The notes under the pieces were generated by a model. It did not search any database and was not told the DNA's origin. It saw nothing but the letters and a program-made list of their open reading frames with translations. Both the position numbers and the translations under genes were made by a program. 64,000 bases of DNA from Populus alba (lineage: Eukaryota; Streptophyta; Magnoliopsida; Malpighiales; Salicaceae), in the NCBI RefSeq assembly GCF_005239225.2, contig NC_133284.1, forward strand, positions 52,422,697 to 52,486,696, given 5' to 3'. Below, piece by piece: positions 23,625 to 33,440 of this stretch (positions within the stretch are counted from its first letter, which is position 1; each line of letters opens with the position of its first letter).

Positions 23625-24140
23625 GAACACATAGGATTTTGGTTCTGGTTAGAGGGGATTGGTGACAGGAATCTCAGTCTATCCTAACCACGCTGAGTTT
23701 TGGTTCTGGTTAGAGGGGATTGGCGGAAGGAATCTCAGTCTATCCTAACCACACACAGGATTTTAGTTCTGGTTAGAGGGGATTGGCAGAAGAAATCTCA
23801 GTCTATCTTAACCACACATAGGATTTTGGTTCTGGTTAGAGGGGATTGGTGAAAGGAATCTCAGTCTATCCTAACCACATAGGATTTTGGTTCTGGTTAG
23901 AGGGGATTGGTGAAAGGAATCTCAGTCTATCCTAACCACACATAGGATTTTGGTTCTGGTTAGAGGGGATTGGCGAAAGGAATCTCAGTCTATCCTAACC
24001 ACACATAGGATTTTGGTTCTGGTTAGAGGGGATTGGCAACAGCAATCTCAGTCTATCCTAACCACACACACATAATATTTTAGGTTCTCGTTAGAGGGGA
24101 TTAGCGAAAGGAATCTCAGTTTAGCCCAACCACACACAGA
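23625..24140 (+). repeat. Tandem array F, ~60-bp units
   Basis: About eight units with GGTTCTGGTTAGAGGGGATT, then GGCGAAAGGAATCTCAGTCT. A single further unit lies at 22217-22263. Confidence 0.92.
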
Positions 24141-24251
24141 ACTTTGGGTCCAGTTGAAGTTTTAGGTCAACCAAATTTTGAGAAGACTAATTTTGGACAA
24201 CCAATTTTGTTTATCTTTACAACACTTACTACACAAAATCTTTGCTCCGTA

Positions 24252-24274
24252 AGCATTGTAAAGAGGGGGGCAAC
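24252..24274 (+). other. Polypurine tract of the second Ogre-like element
   Basis: AAAGAGGGGGGCAAC directly before the LTR start TGTTGTAATCC. Nearly identical to the tract at 16332-16355. Confidence 0.75.
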
Positions 24275-24534
24275 TGTTGTAATCCATTTTTGGGTCCCCA
24301 CACAAAAAATAATAAATACAAAAAAAAAAAAAAATTTTCTTCCCCACTTTTTGCCAACCTCCCTTCTTGCTTTTGCTCAAAAAGACGCCTACCTCTGCAG
24401 CCTCTTGTATAAACTCTAACCCGTGGCCTACCATGGGGCAGCGAAGAAGAAAATAGAGGGGACGTGCCCCTATGTCATTTGTTTTGGGGCGGCTGCACAG
24501 TGGCTGCCCCTACCTCTCTCCCCTCTGTTTTGCC

Positions 24535-24542
24535 TATAAATA
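24535..24542 (+). promoter_or_regulatory. TATA box in the right LTR
   Basis: TATAAATA preceding a purine-rich leader. The same arrangement is seen at 37334-37341 in the solo LTR. Confidence 0.6.
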
Positions 24543-24850
24543 CAAAGGGGGAGAGCACAAAAAAAAAAAAAAGACCGAGAGAGAGGGAAGAGAAGAGAAG
24601 AGAGAGACAAAGAGAGGAAAGAAGAAGAGAGAGGGAAGAGAAGAGAAGAGAGCGAGCAAAATAAAAGAAGAAGAAGAAGAAGAAGTAGACAAGAGAGTAA
24701 AACAAAGGAGAGAGAGAGAGGAAAACAGCACCGTCGGACACCGCGAACCGCCAGCGCCATCGCCACCACCCCTACCGCATCAATTGCTACCAGCATCACC
24801 ACCAATCCAGGTAACTTTCTCCCTTTCCCTATCGTTTTTTACTTCAACTT

Positions 24851-24887
24851 CATTTGCATGCAGAACGTTTACGTTCTGCAGCAAATG
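24851..24887 (+). other. Conserved LTR hairpin, copy A
   Basis: Nine-base inner stem TGCAGAACG/CGTTCTGCA around loop TTTA, one bulged A, and a seven-base outer stem CATTTGC/GCAAATG. Two homologous copies are at 37642-37678 and 60940-60976. Confidence 0.8.
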
Positions 24888-24944
24888 AAGATTATACTGT
24901 GCACATGAAGATTAATTAGCTAGCTACTGTGTGCACAATGAGAT

Positions 24945-25725
24945 AAGGTTAGAAAACGCACTACCAAAATGATGAGGGCTCAAAGGAGCACTCAAAATGG
25001 AGGTGAGAGCGCAAAAGCACACTCAAAAGGAGGTAGGGTTAGAAAACACACTACCGAAGGGATGAGGGCTCAAAGGCGCACTCAAAATGGAGGTGAAGGC
25101 TCAAAGGTGCATTCAAAATGAGGTAGGGTTAGAAAACGCACTACCAAAAGGATGATGGCTCAAAGGCGCACTCAAAATGAGGTAAGGTTAGAAAAACGCA
25201 ATACCGAAGGGGTGAGGGCTCAAAGGCGCGCTCAAAAGGAGGTGAGGGCTCAAAGGCGCACTCAAAAGGAGGTAGGTTTAGAAAACACACTACCAAAAGG
25301 ATGAGGGCTCAAAGACGCGCTCAAAATGGAGGTGAGGGCTCAAAAATGCACTCAAAATGAGGTAGGGTTAGAAAACCCACTACCCAAGGGATGAGGGCTC
25401 AAAGGCGGGCTTAAAATGGAGGCGAGGGCTCAAAAGTGCACTCAAAATGAGGTAGGGTTAGAAAACGCACTACCCAAGGGATGAGGGCTCAAAGGTGCTC
25501 TCAAAATGGAGGCAAGGGCTTAAAAGTGCACTCAAAATGAGGTAGGGTTAGAAAACGCACTACCCAAGGGATGAGGGCTCCAAGGCGCACTTAAAATGGA
25601 GGTGAGGTTATAAAACGCACCCAAAAGAAGGTAGGGTTGGAAAACGAACTACCAAAAAAAGTTGAGGGCTCAAAGGCGCACTCAAAAAGAGGTGAGAGCT
25701 CAAAGGCGCACTCAAAAGGATAATA
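24945..25725 (-). repeat. Inverted copy of tandem array D inside the LTR
   Basis: Units of about 90 bp with TGAGGGCTCAAAGGCGCACT and GGTAGGGTTAGAAAACGC, the reverse complement of the 22280-22815 units. It lies between two LTR halves. Confidence 0.88.
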
Positions 25726-26240
25726 TGTTCATAGGCTTTAAGTGTTTTTGTGCATACAGCCAAGTGTCTTAAAGCTAAAAAATCATATTGTATTTTTCAT
25801 ACACAGAAAAAAAAAAAAAAAAAAAAAAACAATGTTTTAGCATGCATTTTGGCTTTAATAACCAGTTTATTAAAGTCAAGAGAATATTGGCCAAAATTTC
25901 AAAAACAACAAAAATTTTATTTTGTTTGTATCTTAGTATCTGGGGTATGACATTACACGTAATGCATATTCCAGATATGTAATTCTTTTTTTTCGGACAA
26001 TAGAACCTAGAGTATGACAGTACATGTAATGCATATTCTGAACAATAAGAAACCACAACACGACCTTAGATTTTATCAGACATTAAAACAATACAGCCTA
26101 CCTTAGGTAGGGCGTAGTTGGGGTGCTAATACCTTCCCTTTACGCAACCAGTCTCCGTACCCGATCTCTAAAGACCAGTTAGGTTTCCTAGTAACCAAAA
26201 TACTAGGTGGCGACTCCCATTCAAATTTTCCACTGATAAG

Positions 26241-26850
26241 AGACAAACAAAATAAAATTCTTTTTTTTTTCTAAGAAATTGTCTCTATCGATTTTATTTT
26301 TTTTAATATTAAGCTTATTGAAAATTTAGCATTGTAAATTTTTTTCTTTAAAACACTATGAATTGCTGTAATGTTTTCCCACATTATGTTTTTATGATTT
26401 TTTCCAAAATTATCTTTATCGATTGTTTTTTTTAATATTGAGTTGATTAAAAATTATAATTACAATAAAACTAAATCATATGGGAAAAGCGTTATTGTTT
26501 TCCTCACAAAACACTGTAGATTGATACAATGTTTCTGTAAATAGTTTTTTTTTTTATGATTCTTTCTAAAATTATCTTTGTTGATTGTATTGGGGAAAAG
26601 ACTATATTTTTCCTCACAAAACATTGTCAATTGCTACAACGTTTTTCCTCATAGGTTTTTTTCTTCTCAAAATTATCTTTGTTGATTTTTTTAATATTAA
26701 GTTGGTAGAGAATTTAGCTTTGTATTTGTTTTTGCTTTTTAGTAACAAAAAAGTTAAATTATGTGACGAAAGCGCTGTATCTTTACTCACAAAACATTGT
26801 GGATTACTACAAATTATTTTGTTCAGTCTCTAAGTTTTTTATCACTAACA
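26241..26850 (+). repeat. Decayed tandem repeat, right block
   Basis: Same diverged ~110-170 bp repeat as 21160-21640, with CACTGTAGATTG-like and AAAATTATCTTTG cores (for example 26515, 26569 and 26669). Confidence 0.65.
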
Positions 26851-27132
26851 CAACTTTGTTTTCCATCATGAAATATTGACTCCATCATACTTTTAGTTTT
26901 TATATATTACTTATCTAGCACTAGTTCACAATTATAACATTATTAAATACATTTGTTTTATAAGCCCACAACAGCACATGGGCATGCCATCTCGTATATA
27001 TAAAAGTGGTGTAATTCGGGCAGTTTTATTATGTTTAATGAAAGTTAAAACAACGGATAAACCACTACATTTATTATTGTAAAATAAATGAACATTTGTT
27101 TAAGCATTCCTGGTTCTGGAAGACTTGAGGTC
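26851..27132. other. Intergenic DNA downstream of the small peptide gene
   Basis: AT-rich. No gene or repeat is recognised. Confidence 0.5.
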
Positions 27133-27138
27133 TTTATT
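27133..27138 (-). terminator. Polyadenylation signal of the peptide gene
   Basis: AATAAA on the minus strand, about 40 bases after the TGA stop of the peptide gene. Confidence 0.6.
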
Positions 27139-27175
27139 GTTGCTAGAAGCAAATAGATGAGAAAGTATGAAATGA

Positions 27176-27477
27176 TCACCAATTACATTGACAAAAATTA
27201 TGAACACAACGTAGAACCATCCTCTCTCCTGGACAAGAAGTTTTTTGGTGACAAGTTGCGGTTGTGTTGCATGGTAAATTTAGCTTAATTTCTCCTCCCT
27301 CGACGACTGTTATGTTCGACATTGAAACACCTGTGAGAATTATTTTATTAGTCTTTTTAATGTAATAAATTGTGGGATTTATACATAGAATAAGAGAAAG
27401 GAAAAAAAAAAATTCTTACAAGTTGTGATGACAAACAAAACGAACAAGAATGTCATTGAAAACGAAACCTTCTCCAT
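27176..27477 (-). CDS. Secreted cysteine-rich peptide, defensin-like/NCR-like, two exons
   Basis: Exon 1 is 27477-27420 and exon 2 is 27330-27176, with an 89-base GT-AG intron (GTAAGAAT ... TTCTCACAG), phase 1. The product is 70 residues. Residues 1-20 are a strongly hydrophobic signal peptide (core TFLFVLFVITT). The mature part carries six cysteines at 40, 46, 52, 61, 66 and 68, that is C-x5-C-x5-C-x8-C-x4-C-x-C. A signal peptide exon, one intron near its end and a C-x5-C start with C-x4-C-x-C end are typical of plant defensin-like and NCR-type peptides, which are secreted and act in defence, reproduction or symbiosis. The x8 spacing and lack of C-x3-C mean it is not a classical defensin; target and role are unknown. 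A TATA box and AATAAA flank it at sensible distances. No frame damage is seen. Confidence 0.75.
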
Positions 27478-27558
27478 ATCTTAATTCTTAATTTGAGTTT
27501 TTCCGAGATTTTGAGTACTTTGCTTGTTGTGTAATGACTTGAGTTTCTATGAATGATG

Positions 27559-27566
27559 TTTATATA
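27559..27566 (-). promoter_or_regulatory. TATA box of the peptide gene
   Basis: TATATAAA on the minus strand, 82 bases before the start codon, leaving room for a short 5' leader. Confidence 0.65.
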
Positions 27567-27929
27567 GACACAAATAATTAGGTTATCTTTATCATGGATT
27601 TATTTCCAAACTAATTATTTTTAATTAGGTATGTTATCTTGTGTTTACGTTACATCATATCTCATTAATAATGAACTTATTAACATTAAACACTACAACA
27701 AATGCTATTTAAAGACTTAGGATCCGAGACTCAAACCACAATTGCATGGGTTTATTTCCAATTTAACAACCATTCTTACTATATATGTAATTGATTTATT
27801 TCCAAGGGAAAAGGCTCTCAAGATGGACATAATAAAAGAAAAATAAAACACTAGAAATGAACTTATTAATTTAACAATCGTATCGTATAAGCGAATAATC
27901 CTTAATATTAAAAGATAACAAAATGATTT
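27567..27929. other. Upstream region of the peptide gene
   Basis: AT-rich and without a recognisable gene. It may contain promoter elements of the peptide gene, but none is identified. Confidence 0.4.
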
Positions 27930-28870
27930 TTTTAGAATTTTTGAAATATTAGCTTAGTTCTCATGACTTTAATAAGCTTGTTATTAATTAAAGCTAAAAT
28001 GCATGCTAAAACATATATTTTTTAAAAAATTTCTTTGTATAAAAATACAATATGATTTTTCTTTTAGAGACTTGGCCGCATGCATAAAAACAAGATTTTG
28101 TTTTTTATAATGTTTTGCAATGTTTTGATGAAAACTAGGTGTTTTAATACCAGATTCATATTTTTATGGTGTAAAAATACAAATCGATATTAATCAAAAT
28201 GGATAGAAAAATACGCAAGAAAATCACTAATTTTTTTGAAAATATTTTTTGAATTTTTTTGCCTAGGCCAGACAATGAATAGTACAGCAGCTCTTCACTA
28301 TTCATGCAAAACAGTGGATGAGCCAGGGAAGACGAAGGAGAAGAAGATGACCTTGCAACGGTGGCGGTGCTGGTGTCTCGCGGTGGCATCGTTGTCGCAG
28401 CTGCCGATGGTTCCAGATGGTGGTTCTCCTTTTTTCTTTGTTTCCGCGTGGCTTCCTCTTTCTGTCTATGTTTTTGCTTCTTTTGTCTCTACCGATGGTG
28501 GAGCTACTATCAATGGCAGTGCTGCTAGTGTTTCTTCTTCCAAATAAGGTGGTTGTACAATGGGGAGCTGTTGCGCCAGTCGACGATTCTTCTTCTTCTT
28601 CTGTGTGTTTTTTCCTTCTGTTCTGTTTTCTTTCTCTTCTCTTGTTTCTGTTCTTTTTTCTGTTCTTTCCTCTCTACAATGGCTTTGTGGCAGTGTTGTT
28701 GTTCTCGGTGGTTCACAGTGGTGGATTCGCGGTGGCAAACAATGATTCGCGGCGAGGAACGGTCCTCCGTCCCCTCTTTGGTCTCTGCTTCGTTCTCTTT
28801 TTTAAAAAAAAAAAAAAAAATTCTTTTTCTCTTCTCCAAACTCTCTCGTCTATTCCTCTCGTCTTTTTCT
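27930..28870 (-). repeat. Diverged Ogre-like LTR relic
   Basis: The reverse complement follows the solo LTR at 37033-38654 in order. A GA-rich leader (about 28870-28600) comes first, then a CCACCGC-rich stretch, then a GATTAATAT...AAAATAC block (about 28230-28130), GCATGCGGCCAAGTCTCTAAAAG, and finally GTTTTAGCATGCATTTTAGC. Divergence is high. CT-rich plus-strand frames of up to 163 codons here are low-complexity shadows. Confidence 0.65.
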
Positions 28871-29647
28871 GTTTTTTTCTTGGCAAAGAAAAATCAATTT
28901 ATTCATAAGTGGACGAGTCGATCCAATTCTATGTGCTCGATCTACTGGACAATCAAATTATTTCAAAGATCCAAGAGGAGGATATCTTGACATGAAATGA
29001 CATGCATCAACCATATCATACAGCGACATACTCTTCATCTTTACCTTAAATATCTATGCATTTTATTTGATCGAGGCCTCCGCTGTCAATCTCGCCCCCA
29101 GCCTTTGGTTTCTTTTTGCTGGCTTCTCCTAGTTGCAGATTGTAATTAACAAACATAATATCTCGGAAACGACCTTGTTGTCTGATGTTGTTTCGACTTA
29201 TAATTAGAGCAATCAGACGGAAAAAGAAAAGGTAAAGTTTGCTGGCTGATGTTGTTTCGACTATCTCGTACGGTGAACCTCGCCTCTACACTTATTCTCT
29301 TTTTTGGCAGCCATTAGCCCATCTCAGTTCATCAATGGATGAAATTTCAGCACGACAAATACAATACACAATCATTTTAATCTTGATTGGCCTGCCTTTG
29401 CAGCTAGCTTGCAGCATGGAAGACGATGGTAGTACTTGATCCATTACTAATCATCTCTTTTATTATCTTTTTCCATTTGAATTTCCTTATGCATCTATCC
29501 CTGAAATCTTGATTTATTACTGAAAACATAGTGATTCGTTAAAAGTTCCCTGCCCCTTCAACTTTTTTTCTGGTAAAGTTTTCATAGTAATGGCAATCCA
29601 AGAAATGTACAGTGCCTACTAAAAAAAAGGACTATATCCTTAGGCAC
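28871..29647. other. Unassigned region with a possible orphan exon
   Basis: Not recognised as a known gene. At 29332 a start codon opens a frame with a hydrophobic signal-like stretch (YTIILILIGLPLQLAC), ending near a GT at about 29429. No downstream exon is identified. Low confidence. Confidence 0.25.
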
Positions 29648-30521
29648 AATTGAGAATAATGGAATGTGTTGGGTTGTGCCTTAGCCAACCTTCCTATTTA
29701 TATAGAGGCAGCAGAACACTGCAGTAACTGTAATGATTACAACATCCTATATCAGAATCCTATTCTATAATATGCCCCCTCAAGCTGAGGGTGGGGGATC
29801 AACCCGAAGTTTGAATCGAGAAGCAGTAAAGGATGCAACAGGAAGCGGTTTAGTGAAGACATCGGCAAGTTGATCCCGAGAGGGAACAAAATGAATCTGA
29901 ATTTTTTTCTTGGCAACATGGTCACGGACAAAGTGATAATCCACTTCAACATACTTAGTACGAGCATGGAAGATAGGATTTGCTGAGAGATAGGTAGCAC
30001 CAAGATTATCACACCAAATGGTAGGGAGGTGACTTGATGAGTGTGAGAAAGGGAGATGATGCTTGCGGCAGTAGAGGCAGCAGAGGTAGCAGACGTGGGC
30101 TACAAGAGGAGGCGTTCACCAGCCATGGCAGAGGAGAATCTAGGTGGTGACGTGGTAGAGGAAAGCAGAGGAGGCGTTGCAAGAGAAGAGGGCTGCACTG
30201 TCGGAGAAGAAGAAAGCTGGACTGCTGGTGCTGCAGAATTTGAAAATGTATATGGCGACTGTTCCATTAAAGAAGGGGGGCTGAGAGGCTGTAAGAAAAG
30301 TAGGTTTAATTTATTTTAGGGTTTTGTGGCTCTGATACCAAGTTGAGAATAATGGAATGTGTTGGGTTGTGCCTTAGCCAACCTTCCTATTTATATAGAG
30401 GCAGCAGAACACTGCAGTAACTGTAATGATTACAACATCCTATATTAGAATCCTATTCTGATAGATACATGAGTAACTGTAATGATTACAACATCCTATA
30501 TTAGAATCATATTCTATAATA
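29648..30521 (-). mobile_element. 874-bp deletion derivative of a Ty1/copia element
   Basis: Flanked by an exact five-base duplication GGCAC (29643-29647 and 30522-30526). The right LTR (30341-30521) carries an internal duplication of about 55 bases relative to the left (29648-29772). A tRNA-iMet primer site GCTCTGATACCA (plus strand) is at 30329-30340. On the minus strand a gag N-terminus (MEQSPYTFSNSAAPAVQ..., a stop at about residue 59, then SIISLSHTHQVTSL) joins directly near 30025 to the RNase H end (WCDNLGATYLSAN, then QLADVFTKPL in another frame). Protease, integrase and RT are lost. It is related to the element at 48923-55830. Confidence 0.85.
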
Positions 30522-30526
30522 GGCAC

Positions 30527-32260
30527 TATGAATTATCCAAACTACAATTTTCAACTTCAAACTATGTAATTTCGATTAATAAAATTTCTTTCTTGTTATG
30601 CGATTACGGTAACTATAATATTAAGAGGGGTGAATTTCATGTTCTACTAATACTAACAAATATAAAAAATTCAATTCAATTAAAAACAATAAACACAATA
30701 ACTAACTATATAATTAAAGTACATCAAATAAATAAGTAAGTAAGAGAATTTACAAGCTTGATTTTTTATATGGTTCGACAAGTCTATATCCATACTTTAA
30801 GTACCAAACTATTCTTGAGAAATATTATAATTCTTCATCCGTCAAAGTTCAAAAGTATAATAGCTACTTGATGAATTTACAACTAGCGTTTTACATCATT
30901 TAAAGATATTTACTCCTAAAGATTTTTCTCTATCTTGAAGATATACTCTCTTCAAGATTTTCTCTTGGTGAAAAGATCTCACCAATTTCAAGAGTTTTTA
31001 CCTAACACTTAAAGATTTATAAAAGTGATTTTGTTATCACAATTAACTATTATCTTCCCGTATGTAATACAACAACATCATCTTATCAATTATAAGTATT
31101 ATTTTAACTTCAAATACTCTATGACCTCCCTTACTTATACCTAATATATCACCTAGAGTATCATAATCAAATATAATTGGCTTGTTTTGAAAACTACTAA
31201 ATATAGTAGGTTCCATATAGAATAATATAGAATAATCCTCATGTTTTGCAAAAAAATATTTTAATCAATTTTGGATATATGGTTTCTTCATATAGAATAA
31301 TATACTTCAACTTAGAAATAACCTAAAAAGGACATAGATCATTTTCTAATCCTTTTTCAGTAGCAATAGACCTGTTTGCAAAAGAACTTAGAAATCTTTG
31401 AATATCATCACCTTTACATGAGGTTGGATCATTGGCTCTTTTGCTCCTTTATTCGACTTCCTTTTGACATTTATTTGGTGAAATCACTCTTTAGAATTTA
31501 ATAAATAAACTAAAAGGGTTTTTGATTTGGTGAAATTTGGTGGATTTCAAAAGGAAAGTTAGGTTAAGATTTAGGGTTTTGATTTGGAATTTTGTTGTTC
31601 TATTGAAAAACTGAAAATTATATTTTTGCTACCAAACAACCAGTTGACTAGTTGCTTTGGGTTAAGTTCAATTAGTAGAACGGTTGAAACCCAAAATAAG
31701 AATTTTCTAAAATGATCTTTTAATCCTTTTTATGCATAAAAAATGAAGCCTTTTCTTGCAAAATGTTTGTCCAAAACTCAAGGAAATCGAGGGGTTAAAT
31801 TTATAAAAAAAATTGGCACTAGTCTCATTGCCAATCTCTTGGCCCAACCGATCACCGATTGAACTATTTATATGAACTGGTTGATCGATTCATATAAAAA
31901 TAATAAATTTTTTAATTTTATCTTTCATAGGTGTTTTATGAGTCAAAATATATTTATTTTTCCAACTTGTAGTCTGAAAAACTGACTTAAAATCAAAACT
32001 CAAAATTTCATTATTCATCTAGTATCCATCCTTTGTTTTTTATGCTTAATTGGTTGGTCAGTTTAACTAGCACTAACAAATCAGTGATTGGTTTGTCTTA
32101 AAATTGGCTAGACAATAAATTTTGCATCAGAGTAGATGTTTCATGGCACAAGGGTACACAACTCATCGCTTAAATATTTCCAACTTATTTTCAATAATGT
32201 ATACACACAAAAACAAGACCTCAATTATCTTTAGCATGAATGAAACCTAAATTCCTTCTT
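30527..32260 (-). other. Probable LTR/3' region of the copia relic, AT-rich
   Basis: No gene is seen. The segment 30750-31050 (TGGTTCGACAAGTCTA, CTTGAGAAATATTATAATTC) resembles LTRs of copia elements from memory and lies where the 3' LTR of the relic at 32270-32930 would be expected. The boundary is not determined. Confidence 0.35.
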
Positions 32261-32269
32261 ATTATGCTT

Positions 32270-32930
32270 CAGTTGTTGATAGAGTTATTGATTTTGTTTC
32301 TTACTATCCCAAGATACTAGTGATGATCCTAAAAAAATAACATGTTCTACTAGTATTTTTTCTATCAACTTAACACTTGGCAAAATCAGCATCCGAAGAG
32401 CTAATTAAACTCAACTCGCTTTTTTTTTATACCACAACCTTAAATCAATTACACCATACATGTAACAAAATCTGCATTTAACAACACTAACATGTGATTC
32501 TTTAGGAAATGCTTGAAGACGTGCACATAAAGAAACACAAAACATGTTATCTGGTCTACTTGCAATTAAGTACAAGAGTGAGCCAATCGTACCTTGATAT
32601 TTGGTGATGTTTATGCTCTTATCATTTTCATCCATATCAAGCTTTATAGATGTGTCAATGGGTGTGTCGACTTCCTTGACATGATCCATTGCAAACTCTT
32701 TAAAAAATCTTTGATGCATTTGCTTTTGGTTGATGAAGATGTCATCCCTTATTCATTTGATTTGCAGTCCATGAAAGAAATTAAATTCTCTCATCATACT
32801 CATTTTAAATTCTTCTTGCATACATTTTGCCAAATCCTTTCTCATTAGTGACCCCAAATATTATGTCATTAACATAAATATGTGCAATGAATATATCTTT
32901 TCCTTTTCTTTTTTGTGAATATGGTGGTGT
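32270..32930 (-). pseudogene. Decayed Ty1/copia RT-RNase H fragment
   Basis: Minus-strand pieces read, in order: AHIYVNDIIFG (YVDD box with D to N), KEVDTPIDTSIKLD, GTIGSLLYLIASRPDNMF, then SSDADFAKCQVDRK and ITLSTTEA. There are several frameshifts and stops. It is a different copia family from those elsewhere in the window. Confidence 0.8.
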
Positions 32931-33440
32931 CACATACTAGAAAATTAATAATTACAAATGAAAATACCGATATAATTTTTATCATTCATAAATTACAATG
33001 ACATTTACTAAAAGAATATTTCCTCGGTATGTGCTGATAGAATTTATTTATCGGTGTAAACTGAGAATTACAATTTGAATTGATGGAATGGAAAAAAACA
33101 AAAAACAGAGAGAAATAAGATATGTCATTATTATAGATGATATTACAGACAAATTGAACTTGTCGCTAATATCCATCAGTAAATCCATTAGAAGTTTTTA
33201 AATTATAACCTACCAATTGACTCCCCTTCTCTCAACTCCCTAATTTTTTTTTTTCATTTTTTTCTGCAAAAAAGAACAAAAAAAAAAAAAAGAAGCAACC
33301 CCTCCCCCATTTGATCACAATTCAAGCTCTCATCATCATAAATTTGCAAACTCCAACACTCATTCTGTCAAACATCTTTGTACTAGATCAAAATTTCTTA
33401 TAGATTCCCCACGTGAAGTAAGCAATACTACTTATTTTTT
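32931..33440 (+). repeat. Possible CACTA-like terminal region
   Basis: Starts CACATACTAGAAAATT and contains repeated ACCGATA/TCGGTATG/ATCGGTGT-type motifs to about 33060, reminiscent of subterminal repeats of CACTA DNA transposons. No transposase is seen, and the exact CACTA terminus and target duplication are not established. Confidence 0.3.

Larger units (their letters stand above)
21648..26240 (+). mobile_element. Second Ogre/Tat-like element, largely deleted
   Basis: A partial left LTR (21648-22112) is followed directly by pre-3'-LTR tandem arrays, a polypurine tract and a right LTR starting at 24275. No coding region survives. The right LTR is expanded by an inverted array and lacks its last ~110 bases relative to the solo LTR at 37033-38654. 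Arrays and polypurine tract resemble those of 7412-18003, but the LTRs belong to a different subfamily (TGTTGTAACCC). Confidence 0.75.
24275..26240 (+). repeat. Right LTR of the second Ogre-like element, expanded
   Basis: Starts TGTTGTAATCCATTTTTGGG. TATAAATA lies at 24535-24542, followed by a GA-rich leader and a conserved hairpin at 24851-24887. The LTR sequence is then interrupted by an inverted copy of array D (24945-25725). It resumes at about 25740 with GTGCATACAGCCAAGTGTC and runs to GGTGGCGACTCCC near 26215. The last ~110 bases are missing. GA-rich open frames around 24470-24880 are low-complexity shadows. Confidence 0.8.

Noticed and set aside
24470..24888. 111-138-codon frames in GA-rich DNA
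   Set aside because: Both strands are open because of (GA/AGA)n composition in the LTR leader. The same happens at 37193-37650 and 60588-60988.
28417..28908. 163-codon Phe/Leu/Ser-rich plus-strand frame resembling a membrane protein
   Set aside because: It is the complement of the GA-rich leader of an LTR relic; the composition is low-complexity and overlapping frames are equally long.
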